The translations under genes were made by a program, and so were the position numbers. Source: Owenia fusiformis (lineage: Eukaryota > Annelida > Polychaeta > Sabellida > Oweniidae). From it: a stretch of DNA of 64,000 nt. The notes under the pieces were generated by a model, which was not told the DNA's origin, ran no database searches, and saw only the letters and a program-made list of their open reading frames with translations. Position 1 is the stretch's first letter; every line of letters starts with the position of its first letter. The stretch covers positions 22,427,754 to 22,491,753 of the forward strand of contig CAIIXF020000011.1 in the NCBI GenBank assembly GCA_903813345.2. Reading direction: 5' to 3'. Shown here in pieces: positions 1 through 11,849 of the stretch.

Positions 1-420
1 GAATCCCAACTTTGCCTCATCGTGCCCCATGGAGTCCCATCAAGCCCCATGGAGTCCCATCAAATCCCACCGTGCCCCATTGGTGTATGTCGGGCTTCAC
101 ACAAGACGTCATATGATCGAAAATCCCACGATGCCCCATGGAAAGAATGAACATGTTCATTCTCGATGGGACTTCGTGGGATTTTGCCCCATCTTGCCCC
201 ATCGAGTCCAACCGAGTCCCACGTGGGACCTCATGGGACCTCGTGGGACTCGATGGGGCAAGATGGGGCAAAATCCCACGGAGTCCCATGGAGTCCCACG
301 GACTTTATGGGGCAAAATCCCAAAAGGTCCCACGAGGTCCCACGCAATGTTAAGTCTATGGAGGTCCCAACTTGCCCCATTGGTGTATACCGGGCTTTAG
401 GGCTACAGGTGGACAAACTA
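1..420. repeat. Palindrome-rich minisatellite-like repeat
   Basis: The stretch is built from short units such as GGGACTCGATGGGGCAAGA, TGGGACCTCG and ATGGGGCAAAATCCCACG in both orientations. About 45 bp at 170-214 (ending in GCCCCATCGAGTCC) recur inverted at about 243-288, around a perfect 14-bp palindrome GTCCCACGTGGGAC at 216-229. The open frames across it are by-products of the repetition, so no gene is called. It runs off the left edge of the window. Confidence 0.7.
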
Positions 421-1668
421 TTCCCCCTGAAAAGCTTTTTAAGGGTCAGATCACTAAATTCATGATTGCATTGAAAAGCTTTGAATGCTAATTTTCAAGA
501 ATGGATGTATTACAAAAGAAGAAAGTATGAAGAATTCATATAGTTTATTTCGGGTGATTATTTAGTGTCAAGTTTTGTCTCTAGTGACAGCATGTTACTG
601 AATATCTCATCAAGTGACCTAAACTACAGCAGCTAAAATAAGCATACCGAAATATTATAATTTAGTATGATTCAGAGAAAGGGATTATACAGAGAGATTA
701 GCAATTTATATTATCTATTATCTTACAATTCAGCTCAATTCTTGAATTTGAAGATCTACTGCTATATTGTTTAATATGCATTATAACAGATCGATTTGAT
801 GGTAAGAACTAGTATGTGATATGATTGATTTTACCTTTTTGTCATCATTGCTAAGGGATATAATAATACCATTCCAATAAATGATAACTCACTTATTGTA
901 TTACTTCCGCTTGATACACATGCTGGAAGATATGCTTTTAAAATAAGTAAACCATTGTAGTAGTGAAAGGCACATTAAAATAAATATCACCCCCTTCAAT
1001 CTATTTTTACAGGTTTTTATGATTATTTCACGTTTTTCTATATTTTGCGTAACCAGGACGGTGAATGTTCTTCATTTTTCTTCAAACATTTTGTCTTACC
1101 AATATTTAGTATATCGGTCAATTTCAAGAAAATCGCGCCGCTAGTTTGAAAATAATCCAAATTATGTCATTTTTCCCATTGCATTGAGCTCCATTATAAA
1201 AATGGAATTTTCAAACTGAATATTTTAAAATTCTACGTGGTGAAAAGTTGCATATTGAGTAGTTAGTTAATGTTATGGTGAAAAAAATCAAAACTAAAAG
1301 GAATAAAGAAAAAATGCCACGGAAATTAATGAAATCGATGCAGTCATCATTGCGTTTTCTTTCCCATGTTCAGCACAAGACGGCCCCTTATGCTCTGAGT
1401 CAAAACCGTCTTGGATCTCTTTTCAAAATTATTATTTATGACCCTTTTATAAATATAATAATGACACATTATCGTAAAGTATATTAGAAATGTTGCTTCA
1501 TGGTACATAAAGTGAAATAGATTTAGTCATAGTCATCACTAGTTTTGTGTTTTAAGATGTTTGTGTTCATTATAATTTTATGTTTAATATGGCATTTGCC
1601 CCTGTACAGCTAATAAATATGTTGAACGTTGAAGCAGTAGCCAGTATACTTGCAGCTGCTGAATAAGC
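421..1668. other. Non-coding stretch upstream of the P450 gene
   Basis: AT-rich sequence with no convincing coding frame; the 70-codon frame near 1275-1487 is low-complexity. Only the last 70 bases or so are distinctive. They resemble the sequence just upstream of the second P450 first exon (about 15170-15232, shared TGAAGCAGTAGCCAGTA), so the duplication carried the 5' untranslated region and possibly the core promoter. Confidence 0.5.
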
Positions 1669-4600
1669 ATGTGGATCTTTTCGTGCATATTCGCTGTCGT
1701 TATAGTTTTTCTTCTCAGGCGATTTTTCGACCCGAAAAAGAGGATCTTATCCCGGATACCTGGTCCTAGAGGAATACCGTTTCTCGGAAATGCGCTACAA
1801 ATAAATTCAGTTAAAATCCACAATGATCTGTTATCATGGAAAGAAACATATGGAAATATATTCAAACTAGACTTTGCTGGCGACCAAGTGGTGGTTTTAA
1901 ATAGTCATGCTGCCATATACGAAGCTCTTGTGACAAAGTCTAATGAATTTGCAGGTATGGTGTATGCTTATTAATTGTAACATTGTTAATAATTGTATTA
2001 TAGGATGACCCAAAAGCAGCATTCTTAGTCTGAAATAACTCAAAAGTATTAGAATCATTCAAACATTTACAATGACAGATTGTTTTAACCCGAACCTTTA
2101 AGTCTTCTAGAGACCTGTGAAGACAGAAAGTCCGATAGTCCAATGTGTGTTCCCGAGACCCGTCGAGTCCGTTGGAGTCCTTTCTAGTTCGATGGAGTCC
2201 TGTCAAGTCCGATGGAGTGTGAGATCAAATTTCAACAAAAAAATCCGATGAAGACCGTTGAAAGAATGGAACGGCCCATTCCGCAATAAGCTCAGTGGTC
2301 TTTTCGTAGCGGAATCCATCGGACTTCATTGGACTCAACAGAATATCAACAGATTTTTCAAAAAGACCGATCAAGTCTTGTGAAGTCCCATGAAGACCGA
2401 CAAATAACCAGCGGTCTATTCCCTCACATGAAGTACACAGGGGATCAAAAGGACCGGTCAGTGAAAACGGAGTTTTAGACAATGTACGTACGTTTAGGTA
2501 CCTCTCTAAAGATTGACAAGGGAGGGGGTCAAGAATGAGCTGATTTAACAACTTAAACAATTCACACATAACTAATAAGAGGGATAATCTTTTTCAGAAT
2601 ATCGCACATAAAAACGTAGAATACAGACTTTAATTTACGTGTGTGAAAGCAGAAAACTAAAGGGTTGAGAGTATAGATATGATAATATCAATGTCTCAAC
2701 TTGAGACGTTGATATTATCATATCTATACAAGTGTAGAAAACGTCTCATTTCACAGGATAGATTCACCAACCAAAGGATACGGACCATGTACGTGTTCTC
2801 GAAACCTGTTTTCGATTTCTCCCACAAAACGTCTTTCATATTTAACACATTTTTAGTTCGGTTTCAAGTTCATTTAGTACATACGTGCATATGTGTCTGC
2901 TAAGCCATTTTTTATATGTAAAAGTTCCTGGTGTCATACAGCTACATCAAGATGATATGTTACTTTCTCATGCAAACATGTTCGTCGAGAATACATGTTT
3001 ATGAGGGTTATTTCTAATACTGAGAACTTTATCATTTGTGGATGTAGTAAAACCTGTGTATACAGGGTGTCCGGAAAGTAAAGATACAAATGCTCTAATT
3101 TTAATAGATTTACCTGTTGTGAGATGAAATTGCTACAGATTGTAGAATGACATTATGACAATATATCCTGCAACTGTCATGACAAATTGTTTCAAAATAA
3201 AAAAGTTATGGTTGTTATGGTAACAGGAGTCGCGGGTATGTGGAGCAGCGTCACAATTATGTTTTATAATTCTTTTCTCCTGTTCATATCATCTTGACAC
3301 TCCATCATCTGTTGCTATTATACATCAGATTATGTACCACAACAGCAAAGGATTAGTATTGTAACATTATTTATTCATTTGACACTACTACTGTTATCCA
3401 TATAATGTAGTTCCCACCATTATCTAAATATTCTTTGTGCATTTTGACTGGAGATTCAAAGACTTGACAAAACCACTGCTGTCAATCTCTAAGATTGCTG
3501 ATAACATTGACTTACAGCCGAGTCTCATTTTCATGTTGAACTTCTAACAAATATTGCTTTAAACTATTCGTTAATGTAGAAGTCCAACGGCCCATTATGA
3601 GGGTAATATGGGCCATTGTGCAAAAAGGTTTAATGTCAAGACATCCAATTGTAAGATTTGTTTTCTTTTGAATTTGTGCATTGACTGAGGAGGTGGACTG
3701 TTCACTTTCCTATTAGTCCAGAGACCCCTTTTCTAAGCAGTCGTATACTTTTTCTATGATTATACTGGTGACATCACATTGTTATGATATGTATCAATGA
3801 TATCATTATACTAAAGAGAATACTATGGCAGCAAGAATACAATATCAAACAAAACAAAACATTGATAAAAAATACAATAATGAACAATGTTTCAAATGGT
3901 CATATTTTTGCAATTTTTCACAATTTAGAGATATCCTGGAACTGCTCCACATACCCCTCACCTCCGTAACTATGACAACCGTAACTTAAACGCGTTTAGA
4001 CTATATGTTATGAAAGTTGGTACATGTATTGTAATATAGTTCCTCCACAATCCATAGCAATTTCATTACAAAAAACCGAAATCTATCAAAATTAGAGTAT
4101 TTGTATCTTTACTTTCCGGACACCCTGTATTGAACATTTTTGCCGAGAAAAAAAACTCAAAGTGTTGGTAGGTGTTAACTTCAATCAGGATTTGACTTCA
4201 TGGAATTTCCCCGTATAATCTATCTATAGACCTGTCAATAAACAAGCTTAAGGCTCAATTTGGAATTTTAGAATTTCTGGTCAGTTTAAATCTCATTGGC
4301 CTCTGTATTCAGATAACACAAGAGATAAAAGTAATATCGTACATATCTTTGCTTCATTATCAATTGATAATTCATTGCTCAAAATTTTAGACCTATAATA
4401 TACAATGTGACAGCAAACTTCAATAATTGTCGCAAGTATCCTCTGATGCAAATAGTTTTACAGACCGAGCTGGATATAACATCTCGCTGCTGAGCCAGTG
4501 TTAGGCGATTCTACCGATATGATTATTGTCACTGTCTTTGGCGATACGTTTTTTTCATCATTATATTTTAAATACGTTGTTCATTATATTTCGAATTATA

Positions 4601-7600
4601 GGCCGATTATTCTCTTAAATGCTCTTTCTAAAGTTTTCAGAAAATTATCTTTAAAATATGCAATTTCGTGTGACAAATAACTATTTACATCATAACTTAC
4701 AAACTGGGTACTTAAAGGGACACAGAGCACATGATAAGATTATCAAAATTATTAAATGTATTCATCAACAACTTGAAAATGTTTTTAGATATAGCGGCTG
4801 TATTTGACACATACTTCTTTATAAACTTGAAAAGTACTTTGTACAACTTTGATCAACCTGCTGTAAATATCATCAAGTCTTGTCTCTTAAACAGAGTTTT
4901 TTTTATTTGTTAATGTTATTTGCAATTTATCAAAACCTTCTAAAGATCGCTATGTAAATGCAGGGGTTCCACAAGGCTCTTTATTGGGACCACTTCTTTT
5001 TCTCATTTACGTAAACGGTTTGCCAGTCATAGTTCAATGTAATTGCATTTATGCAAATGATACACCCCTTTTTACTAATTTGATGCAACCATTCGTTTGC
5101 TCTTCTTAAAAATGATTTAAATCTAATATCCAAGTGTTCTGATACTTGTTAAAGTCTCGAAAGCGCAGATTTGACCTTTATCAAATCTTGGCAAGAAGCT
5201 GCCGACCTAACACCCTTATTTTTATATCCACACAACGACTACATTGAATTAGTTAAAGGACACGATAATGCCAATCTAGGGCTATCCTTTGTATTTTAAT
5301 CTAATCTGTTTTTATGGGGAGCAGAGACATATCAAGTTGGATCATAGCAGGTAGAGGTAGTACCAGTAAATGACAGAGTATGTAAAATTCAATAAAGACA
5401 AGGTACAATCCTGTCCTAAAATGAAAGACCCATTGGCCCAGTGCTCACACAGTGTATGGAAAGGATCATGCTGGATGTGAGAAGATGCCAAATGCGTTTT
5501 GGTTGATGAACGTCGCAATTTTTCAACCTAAGCTCATTTTAACCTCAAGAATCCCCATTGAGTACATTGCTCTTCAACATGGATACACCTGACTCGTTAG
5601 GGAGCATTCTATGGACGATGACGAAAGAAATAATACCCCGGTATAGGCCGCCGGGCTACTACAACAAGTCAGCGATAAGTTAGCCCTTTGGACAACCAAA
5701 AACAATAATGAAGATCCAACCATCTAAATTTTGCTGGACGATGGTCAGCCTAACACAAATTGACAAATCGGTATTCGAAATAACATATGAGATGTCTAAA
5801 ATTGAACAAAATGGAATCTACATACATGGAGTGATAATTGAATTTACTGTAAACCCATGATGATAAAACAGTTAACATGGAAACGAGCGTATTATAAAAA
5901 TCACATCAAAACATTGTTGCCCTTTGATAACTTTCTATAGTCTTGTCGCATTCTGGTCTCACTCATTACATATATTTACAATAGTCCTATTAATAGCGCG
6001 CTTGAGGAAAAACATTGGACTGAATTAATTCCTCATTTCAGGAAGAGTCGCAGATTCCTTTAAGAATGAATATTTGGGCGGTCAACATGGTATAGTGTTT
6101 CGCGATTTCGACAATGAATTCGTCAATGTTAAGAGAGTTGTGCGTAGTGCAGTAAAGATGTATGATAACAACAATGAAAAAGTCATCCAAAGAATTAATG
6201 TGGAAATACAGTGTTGCATGGACAAGTTTAATCTTTACAATGAGCGTCCATTTGATCCAAAGAAAGACATCTATACGAGTCTAACCAACATTATGGCTGA
6301 ATTGGTAAAAAATATGTAATTTACTTCTTAATGTTTTGCCTGTATTTTGACTTTGTAGTTTAATGTTGATTAATATTAATATAAGTGCATTCAATTTGAT
6401 TTGAATAAAAAATAGAATTTCATGTAACGCGTGAAATATATGAAGCAAAAGATTGATTGTAGTACTGAATTTTTATTTTTCTAACCTAACTGCAGTTAGC
6501 CTCTCATCGTTTCGAGGACGATGACTCTAGACTGAACGATATCATAGAATACCACCTCTCTAATGGCTTTGGGGATAAACTCGATATGTTCCCTTGGTTA
6601 CGATATTTTGGAAGTCAAAAGTTCAAGAAGATGCAATTCTTTCTACAGATGAGGAATCAGTTAATTGGTGAATGGGTAAAAGAACATAAGGCAAGTCCGT
6701 TGTTGGTCCATTTAGAAATAGAAAGCTGAAATACTGCTACCCGCTTACCCTTGCACCCAGAAGAGATCATTAAAAAGGCTGCTATGCAACAAAAAGACTG
6801 TGTCAACGTAAATAATGACAGGGCCAGATCACTTTTTCGTGATACCCGGGGAGAAAACTCATTAAAATGAATACTCAAATCACTTATCTGCGAAAAATAC
6901 ACCCTTAATCAATACCTTGATAATATCAACATGGTCTTTTTCATGATCTTCTCAGAGGTAAAATTAGATACCATATTTTTTCAATTTATTGACATATTTT
7001 TACCAGTGAAAGTGTGATAATTTAACGTACACAGATTAAGTAGAGGATATACCCATATATAAGATATTGTATTATGTAACTTATATTCGTTTTGCATATT
7101 TGCGAGTACGGTAAGACTAGACGATCTAAATATCTCTCACAACCAATGTCAATGCAATCTTGCTTAAATCCTCATTTTCTCAGGAAGAACTCAGTTGATC
7201 GAGTCTCAACATGTAGATTCATGCGTTAGATAGTATTATATTGCTAAAATCCATTTTCAATAGTGATAATAGCCCAATTTACACTTCTCGCAGCATTCCA
7301 AGACGTTTTGGCTAAAGCGTTTTAGAAAAATTAAGTTGAGTTAACATTACCATTTTCAAGACGTCTTAGGAAATAAAATCGAGTTTACACCTGTTTTCCT
7401 AAAACGTCTTAGAGATATGTAGGTATACATGTAAAATGAAAAAAGCAGTGCAGTACTGGTTGAAGGACGATTCAGTCAATATAGCTATTCCTTTCCCGCT
7501 TCTATACTTTGTACCCGACTTTGTACTAAAGAATGCATCGGTTTCAGAAAAATATTTCCTAAAGACAGCATTGTTAAAAGCATGAAAGAGAGCAGGAAGA

Positions 7601-10600
7601 TTTTATGCATAAATTAGGATTATAATAAATCGCCAGGCAAATAAGTTCTTCTCAATAATTTTGGGATGATATTGGGAACAAGGGATAGGACAAAATAAAG
7701 GTCAATATGCGACATATGTAAATGAAAAGTTTCAAATGTTTCGTTCGGCGCAACGCAAAAAAACGGGCTAAGAGCTCTTAGCTAAAACTGATGGATTTAC
7801 ACTCGCTTGTAAAACGTTTTAACACTAAGACGTCTTGGCTATGACTAATGTCCTAAAACGTTTTAGCTAAGCGCTCTTAGCCGAGAGCTCTTGAGTAAAT
7901 CTGGCTTTACATTACATTTGTAAACGTTTTAACGCTGAAACGTTTTAGCTAAGACTTCTTAGCGCGCCAGTGTAAATCCAACAACTAGGGGTTCTTCAAC
8001 ACGACATTAGTGAGCTTACTTTTTGGAACTTTATGTTGGCCCTTTGTTAACTTTTTGTTCGTGTCTTCAATAGTACCAAACCAATCTTCAAATCATATTA
8101 GCCCAATTTACACTACGCGCTGCATTCTAAGACGTTTTAGCTAAAACGTTTTAGAAAAATTAAGTTGAGTTTACATTACCATTTTCAAGACGTCTTAGGA
8201 AATAAAATCGAGTTTACACCTGTTTTCCTAAAACGTCTTAGAGATATGTTGGTATACATGTAAAATGAAAAAGCAGTTCAGTACTGGTTGAAGGCCGGTT
8301 CAGTCAATATAGTTGTTCCTTTCCCGCTTCTATACTTTATACCCGACTCTGTAATAAAGAATGCATCGGTTTCAGAAAAATATGTCATTTGTTAAAAGCA
8401 TGAAAGAAAGCAGAAAGATTTTATGCATAAATTAGGATTATGATAAATCGCCAGGCAAATAAGTTCTCAATAATTTTGGGATGATATTTGGACAAGGGAT
8501 AAGACAAAATAAAGGACCATGCGACATATGTAAATGGAAGATTTCAAATGTTTCGTTCGGCGCAACGCAAAAAACCGGGCTAAGAGCTCTTAGCTAAAAC
8601 CGATGGATTTACACTCGCTTGTAAAACGTTTTAACGCTAAGACGTATTGGCTATGACTAGGGTCCTAAAACGTTTTAGCTAAGCGCTCTTAGCCGAGAGC
8701 TCTTGGGTAAATCTGGATTTACATTACATTTGTAAAACGTTTTAACGCTAAAACGTTTTAGCTAAGACGTCTTAGCGCGCTAGTGTAAATCCACCAATTA
8801 ATGTAAAATGTTGGGTTTTATGTATTGTGGCATTTAAGCATTGTTGCTATAAAAAGCGAAAATCGTGAATATGCCACTAATTCAAATATATCTTTTTTAG
8901 AAATCATTTAACAGAAATGATATCAGAGACCTCACCGACGCCCTGCTTAGAGCGAGGGAAGATGGAAATAAAGCTTTTAGCGATCAGGCAATAACTCTTT
9001 TGGGTAGGATAATTTTACAAACATATTAACACACAGTGGACGCATCCATGTATTTATTATGTGACTTGTATTAGTAGGACCTGACTCCTTTTTACACCCT
9101 AGAGTTCTCAAAGAGGAGGGTACAAGGTAACCCACTAGTGTGCACTAGTTTTTTGATAGCTTTTGAACTAAGCGTTAGTTTTGCCCTATTGTTCATGTGG
9201 CTCTAGTGCAAAAAATATATAATAATTATACTAATTATATTTCTTGTTAATTAGCAAAGTCAAGAACCCTGTATATTTTTCTATTATGTATACATATATA
9301 CTGATATAGAGGATATCCTATGATTTTTGAGGGGTACCATTTTTATTCATGAGTGTATATCGCCCATCGGTGATTTCCAAGAGTTGATAAAATGATAGCC
9401 CGGGGAAATCATAGGATATCATATTTATCCTGGCTATGGTCGCTATTTTTGTAAGGACTTTTGACTCAAAAGTTGTTTTCTATTTTTTTCATTTTATTTT
9501 GAGTCAACTTATTTTTACAAAATGATTGCATAATTATTATAAAAACTTTAAATCATTTTTACTGTGTACATAATCTTGGAACTACCTGTAGTTGCAGATC
9601 AAACAGACAAGTGGTTATTTGGAGCCAAATTTAAAACTAATGAAAAAATGGTATCCGTCGATCGTCGGCTACGATTGGATATTATTTCTTATCCCATGGT
9701 TACAAGAATATAGATCGAATTAAAATATATCTTCACATGATATTCGGAATATCGTGTGAAGATATAGTGAAGAAACCATCGAATATCACTTGCTAGCAGA
9801 TGGCTGTTTTCAGGTAAATGTTTTGATTTACAGTGGATGACATGCTTGGAGCAGGCATACTGACCACTCAAGTCGTAGTTTCTGCCTTCCTCCAGTTGAT
9901 GATACTTCACCCTGAGGTACAGACCCGTCTACAGCATGAAGTTGACACTGTCGTTGGGACATCTAGGGCGCCATCTATCAAGGACAGAGATTCCATGCCG
10001 GTGTTACAGGCGAATATACTTGAAATACTGAGATATGTGTCACACTTTCCTATTGCTGTGCCACACAAGACAACTGTAGATACGTCAGTCGCAGGATATG
10101 ATATCCCGAAATCCACACAGGTTGAATAGCGCTAGAGATTAAACCTTTTGAAGTTTATGAAGCATTTTCAACCATTCCGTCTTAATCATAATTATTATTT
10201 CGTATTTTCAATTTTGTAATGGTTGACATCATTCTTGAAATACATTTTATTTGATTACGGCTTTGTGTTAAAGGTCTGGTTAAACCTATTTGCCCTGCAC
10301 CATGACAAAAATATATTTGACGAACCTTGGTGTTACAAACCTGAGAGATGGTTAGACGATGCTGGTAAACTGGTGTCCATTGAAGAAAGAAATAAGTATG
10401 AACAATATACTTTTCCGAAGGACTTGTCTTTTAATAGTGGCCTTTGAATTCTTACATTCACCAATACGAACTTGAACAAAAACGTGCAACTCACCTTTCA
10501 TCAAATGTGAGCTTTAGAAAATTGAACATTTTCGTTTAATGATTTAAAATACTTTTCCATTCAAAGAACAGTTGTTTGATTAAACATTCTTGAATATACG

Positions 10601-10880
10601 TACACATATATTAGTCACTTGACGGAATTCACGTTACATTTTTGATCACCAAAAAGTATTTATTCATTTCAGAATTATCCCATTTGGTGCAGGACGTAGA
10701 GTTTGTGCAGGAGAACAGTTTGCAAGAACGAGGGTGTTTCTATTTCTCGCCAATATACTACAAAGATTCACAATCGTTCAACCTGAGGACGCAGAGCCAC
10801 CTAGTGCTGACCCAAGAAATTACACACTTGGTATCACACTCGAACCAGGGCCATTTACTATCAAAGCCATACCACGTTAA
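1669..10880 (+). CDS. Cytochrome P450, clan 2 (CYP1/CYP2/CYP17-like), seven exons
   Basis: Haem-thiolate monooxygenase, expected to be anchored in the endoplasmic reticulum. Exons read from splice sites and phases: 1669-1954, 6042-6304, 6496-6690, 8901-9003, 9834-10120, 10274-10395, 10673-10880. They join in frame to 487 codons plus TAA, the usual family length. Exon 1 gives a hydrophobic anchor and the proline hinge IPGPRGIPFLGN. Exon 3 has HRFEDDD. Exon 5 has the I helix (GAGILTT) and the K helix EILR. Exon 6 has PERW and exon 7 the haem loop FGAGRRVCAGE with its cysteine ligand. Intron 3 starts with GC (AAG|GCAAGT). Two normally conserved positions differ: the I-helix acid is leucine and the C-helix WxxxR reads FVNVK. 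Substrate unknown. No break is seen, so a functional gene is likely, though expression cannot be judged. Confidence 0.88.
2120..2420. repeat. Degenerate GTCCGATGGAGTCC repeat
   Basis: Diverged iterations of GTCCGATGGAGTCC, GAAGACCGA and the inverted form CGGACTTCATTGGACTC in P450 intron 1. The unit resembles the array at 1-420, so this may be an older copy of the same repeat family. The open frames over it look like shadows. Confidence 0.45.
2671..2729. repeat. Near-perfect 59-nt palindrome
   Basis: The left arm 2671-2699 (starting GTATAGATATGATAATATCA) is the reverse complement of 2701-2729 with one mismatch, around a single central base. It would form a long hairpin in P450 intron 1. Confidence 0.75.
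3063..4127. mobile_element. TA-flanked inverted-repeat element (Tc1/mariner-like, non-autonomous)
   Basis: It begins CAGGGTGTCCGGAAAGTAAA and ends with the inverse, flanked by TA at 3061-3062 and 4128-4129. The outer 49 bp or so of the terminal repeats match closely. Weaker inverted similarity runs inward to about 3250 and 3935 (shared TATGTGGAGCAG), giving long termini of roughly 190 bp. The interior of about 690 bp has no transposase-like frame. The ends and TA target fit the Tc1/mariner superfamily; mobilisation by a partner element is inferred. It lies in P450 intron 1. Confidence 0.82.
4565..5200 (+). mobile_element. Decayed LINE reverse-transcriptase fragment
   Basis: Broken frames carry reverse-transcriptase landmarks of non-LTR retrotransposons. 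SNYRPIILLNALSKVF lies near 4590-4640. GVPQGSLLGPLLFLIYVN lies near 4966-5019, followed by YANDT, where the catalytic YADD motif has lost its first aspartate. The frame changes and stops several times between these blocks. CR1/Jockey-like by general appearance; clade not determined. An old, dead 5'-truncated insertion in P450 intron 1. Confidence 0.72.
5201..6041. other. P450 intron 1 remainder
   Basis: No gene, RNA or clear element was recognised. The stretch ends in the polypyrimidine tract and acceptor (CCTCATTTCAG) of P450 exon 2. Confidence 0.4.
7272..7980. mobile_element. Palindrome-rich inverted-repeat element, copy A
   Basis: About 709 bp in P450 intron 3. The left end is GCCCAATTTACACT and the right end is AGTGTAAATCC, i.e. 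TTTACACT-type inverted termini. Inside both ends are self-complementary 14-mers of the form CTAARACGTYTTAG, for example CTAAGAGCTCTTAG near 7768. The modules are bracketed by further TTTACAC boxes near 7386 and 7796. The core has no coding frame. The dense subterminal sites look like transposase-binding repeats, which is inference; the superfamily is not assigned because no clear target duplication was seen. Confidence 0.7.
8101..8793. mobile_element. Palindrome-rich inverted-repeat element, copy B
   Basis: A near-identical repeat of 7272-7980, same orientation, starting 120 bp after that copy ends. It keeps perfect palindromes CTAAAACGTTTTAG and CTAAGACGTCTTAG at its right end (about 8750-8775) and the same GCCCAATTTACACT / AGTGTAAATCC termini. 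Core differences from copy A are a few small indels, implying a recent tandem duplication or two insertions of one subfamily. Confidence 0.72.
9312..9420. repeat. Short inverted-repeat element, 109 bp
   Basis: Perfect 15-bp terminal inverted repeats, GATATCCTATGATTT at 9312-9326 and its complement at 9406-9420, flank about 79 bp in P450 intron 4. It may be a tiny MITE; no target duplication is evident. Confidence 0.55.
9726..9766. repeat. Near-perfect 41-nt palindrome
   Basis: TATATCTTCACATGATATTC at 9726-9745 is the reverse complement of 9747-9766 with one mismatch and a one-base centre. It is the second such palindrome in this gene's introns, after 2671-2729. Confidence 0.7.
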
Positions 10881-11125
10881 TATATTTTAATCAGAGATTC
10901 GTTAAGGATCTTTTGCAAAACTTTGCTTCGTTGCGTTAATGATGAGCATGATCGGGTCTCATTGAACCCAATGCTACAAAAGATTGCAAACGCTTCATCT
11001 TAGATAGGCCAACAGACAGAATTGCTTGAATTTGAAAGCTTGGCAACAGAAAAGATTTATGAGATAAAAAAATCAATTTCTATTATTATGCACCATAGAG
11101 CCCTGTATAAACTGTAAATTACGCT

Positions 11126-11570
11126 CCAATCGTTTAAATTGTTCCAACCGTTTCAATTGTTTCAATCGTTTCAATCAGATCAATCGTTTCAATGCATGCA
11201 TCATTTCCTTCATTTCAATGCTTACGTTATTTTGCGCATTTCAAACGTTTCAATCGATACGCCTTCAAAAATGAAATTGAAACTTTGCTGCCTGCGTCCG
11301 TTTCGCCTTTACAAGTTATCAATTACATGGCCAGTTCATGAAAAAAGGCGGAATGGTTGAAAAGAAAAATGAACACGCAAAATTTTCGTTTCAAACGTTT
11401 TGCCGGGGCTTTTCAACCGTTTAAATCATTTCAATCGATACGTCTTGGAAAACCTAAATTACTATTTCTCGCTGCTTGCGACTGTTTCGCCGTTTCAAAG
11501 GTTTCAATCAATTCGCCTATTCTTAATTAAGTTAATTTTCATCTCAAACAATTCGGCCGTTTTGCCCCCG
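11126..11570. repeat. Degenerate CGTTTCAAT simple repeat
   Basis: Many imperfect iterations of TTTCAATCGTTTCAA and CGTTTCAAACGTTT downstream of the P450 gene. The open frames across it (for example 11139-11360) are low-complexity and not called as genes. Confidence 0.6.
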
Positions 11571-11639
11571 CTTTTCGTCTGCCAGTGTTAACACCCTTTA
11601 ACTCACACCACGCGACGTTACCTCTGATCACGTCACTAT

Positions 11640-11740
11640 TTTTATATCACCACCAAAAGGTGGTGATCTTGTTATGGTCTCAATTTCTTGTGTTTCTTGT
11701 GACGGCGGTTGGCCGGTGGCCGTTGGTGTTACGCAGTAAA
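11640..11740 (-). repeat. Interspersed repeat with GGTGGTGA hairpin and GCCGNCCGCC box
   Basis: A CACCACCAAAAGGTGGTGA hairpin is followed by a GGCGGTTGGCCGGTGGCC box. The same combination in the opposite orientation lies at 29828-29940 (CCGCCGTCAAAAAACGGAGA then CACTTTTTGGTGGTGA). Shorter pieces at about 38930-38975 and 39090-39145 share GTCA-AAAA-CGGAGACCATA. This is probably a SINE- or MITE-like family of unknown class. Confidence 0.45.
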
Positions 11741-11849
11741 CAAGATACAAATATATGTCATTCCGCAACGAATATGGCATTTTCGCTTGCGGTGTATGAC
11801 AGATTAACCTGCGGTATATGTCATACACACTATCCAATGAGAACGTGAT

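Noticed and set aside
4731-4913. Separate small gene
   Set aside because: Lies between two reverse-transcriptase blocks and is part of the decayed LINE fragment.
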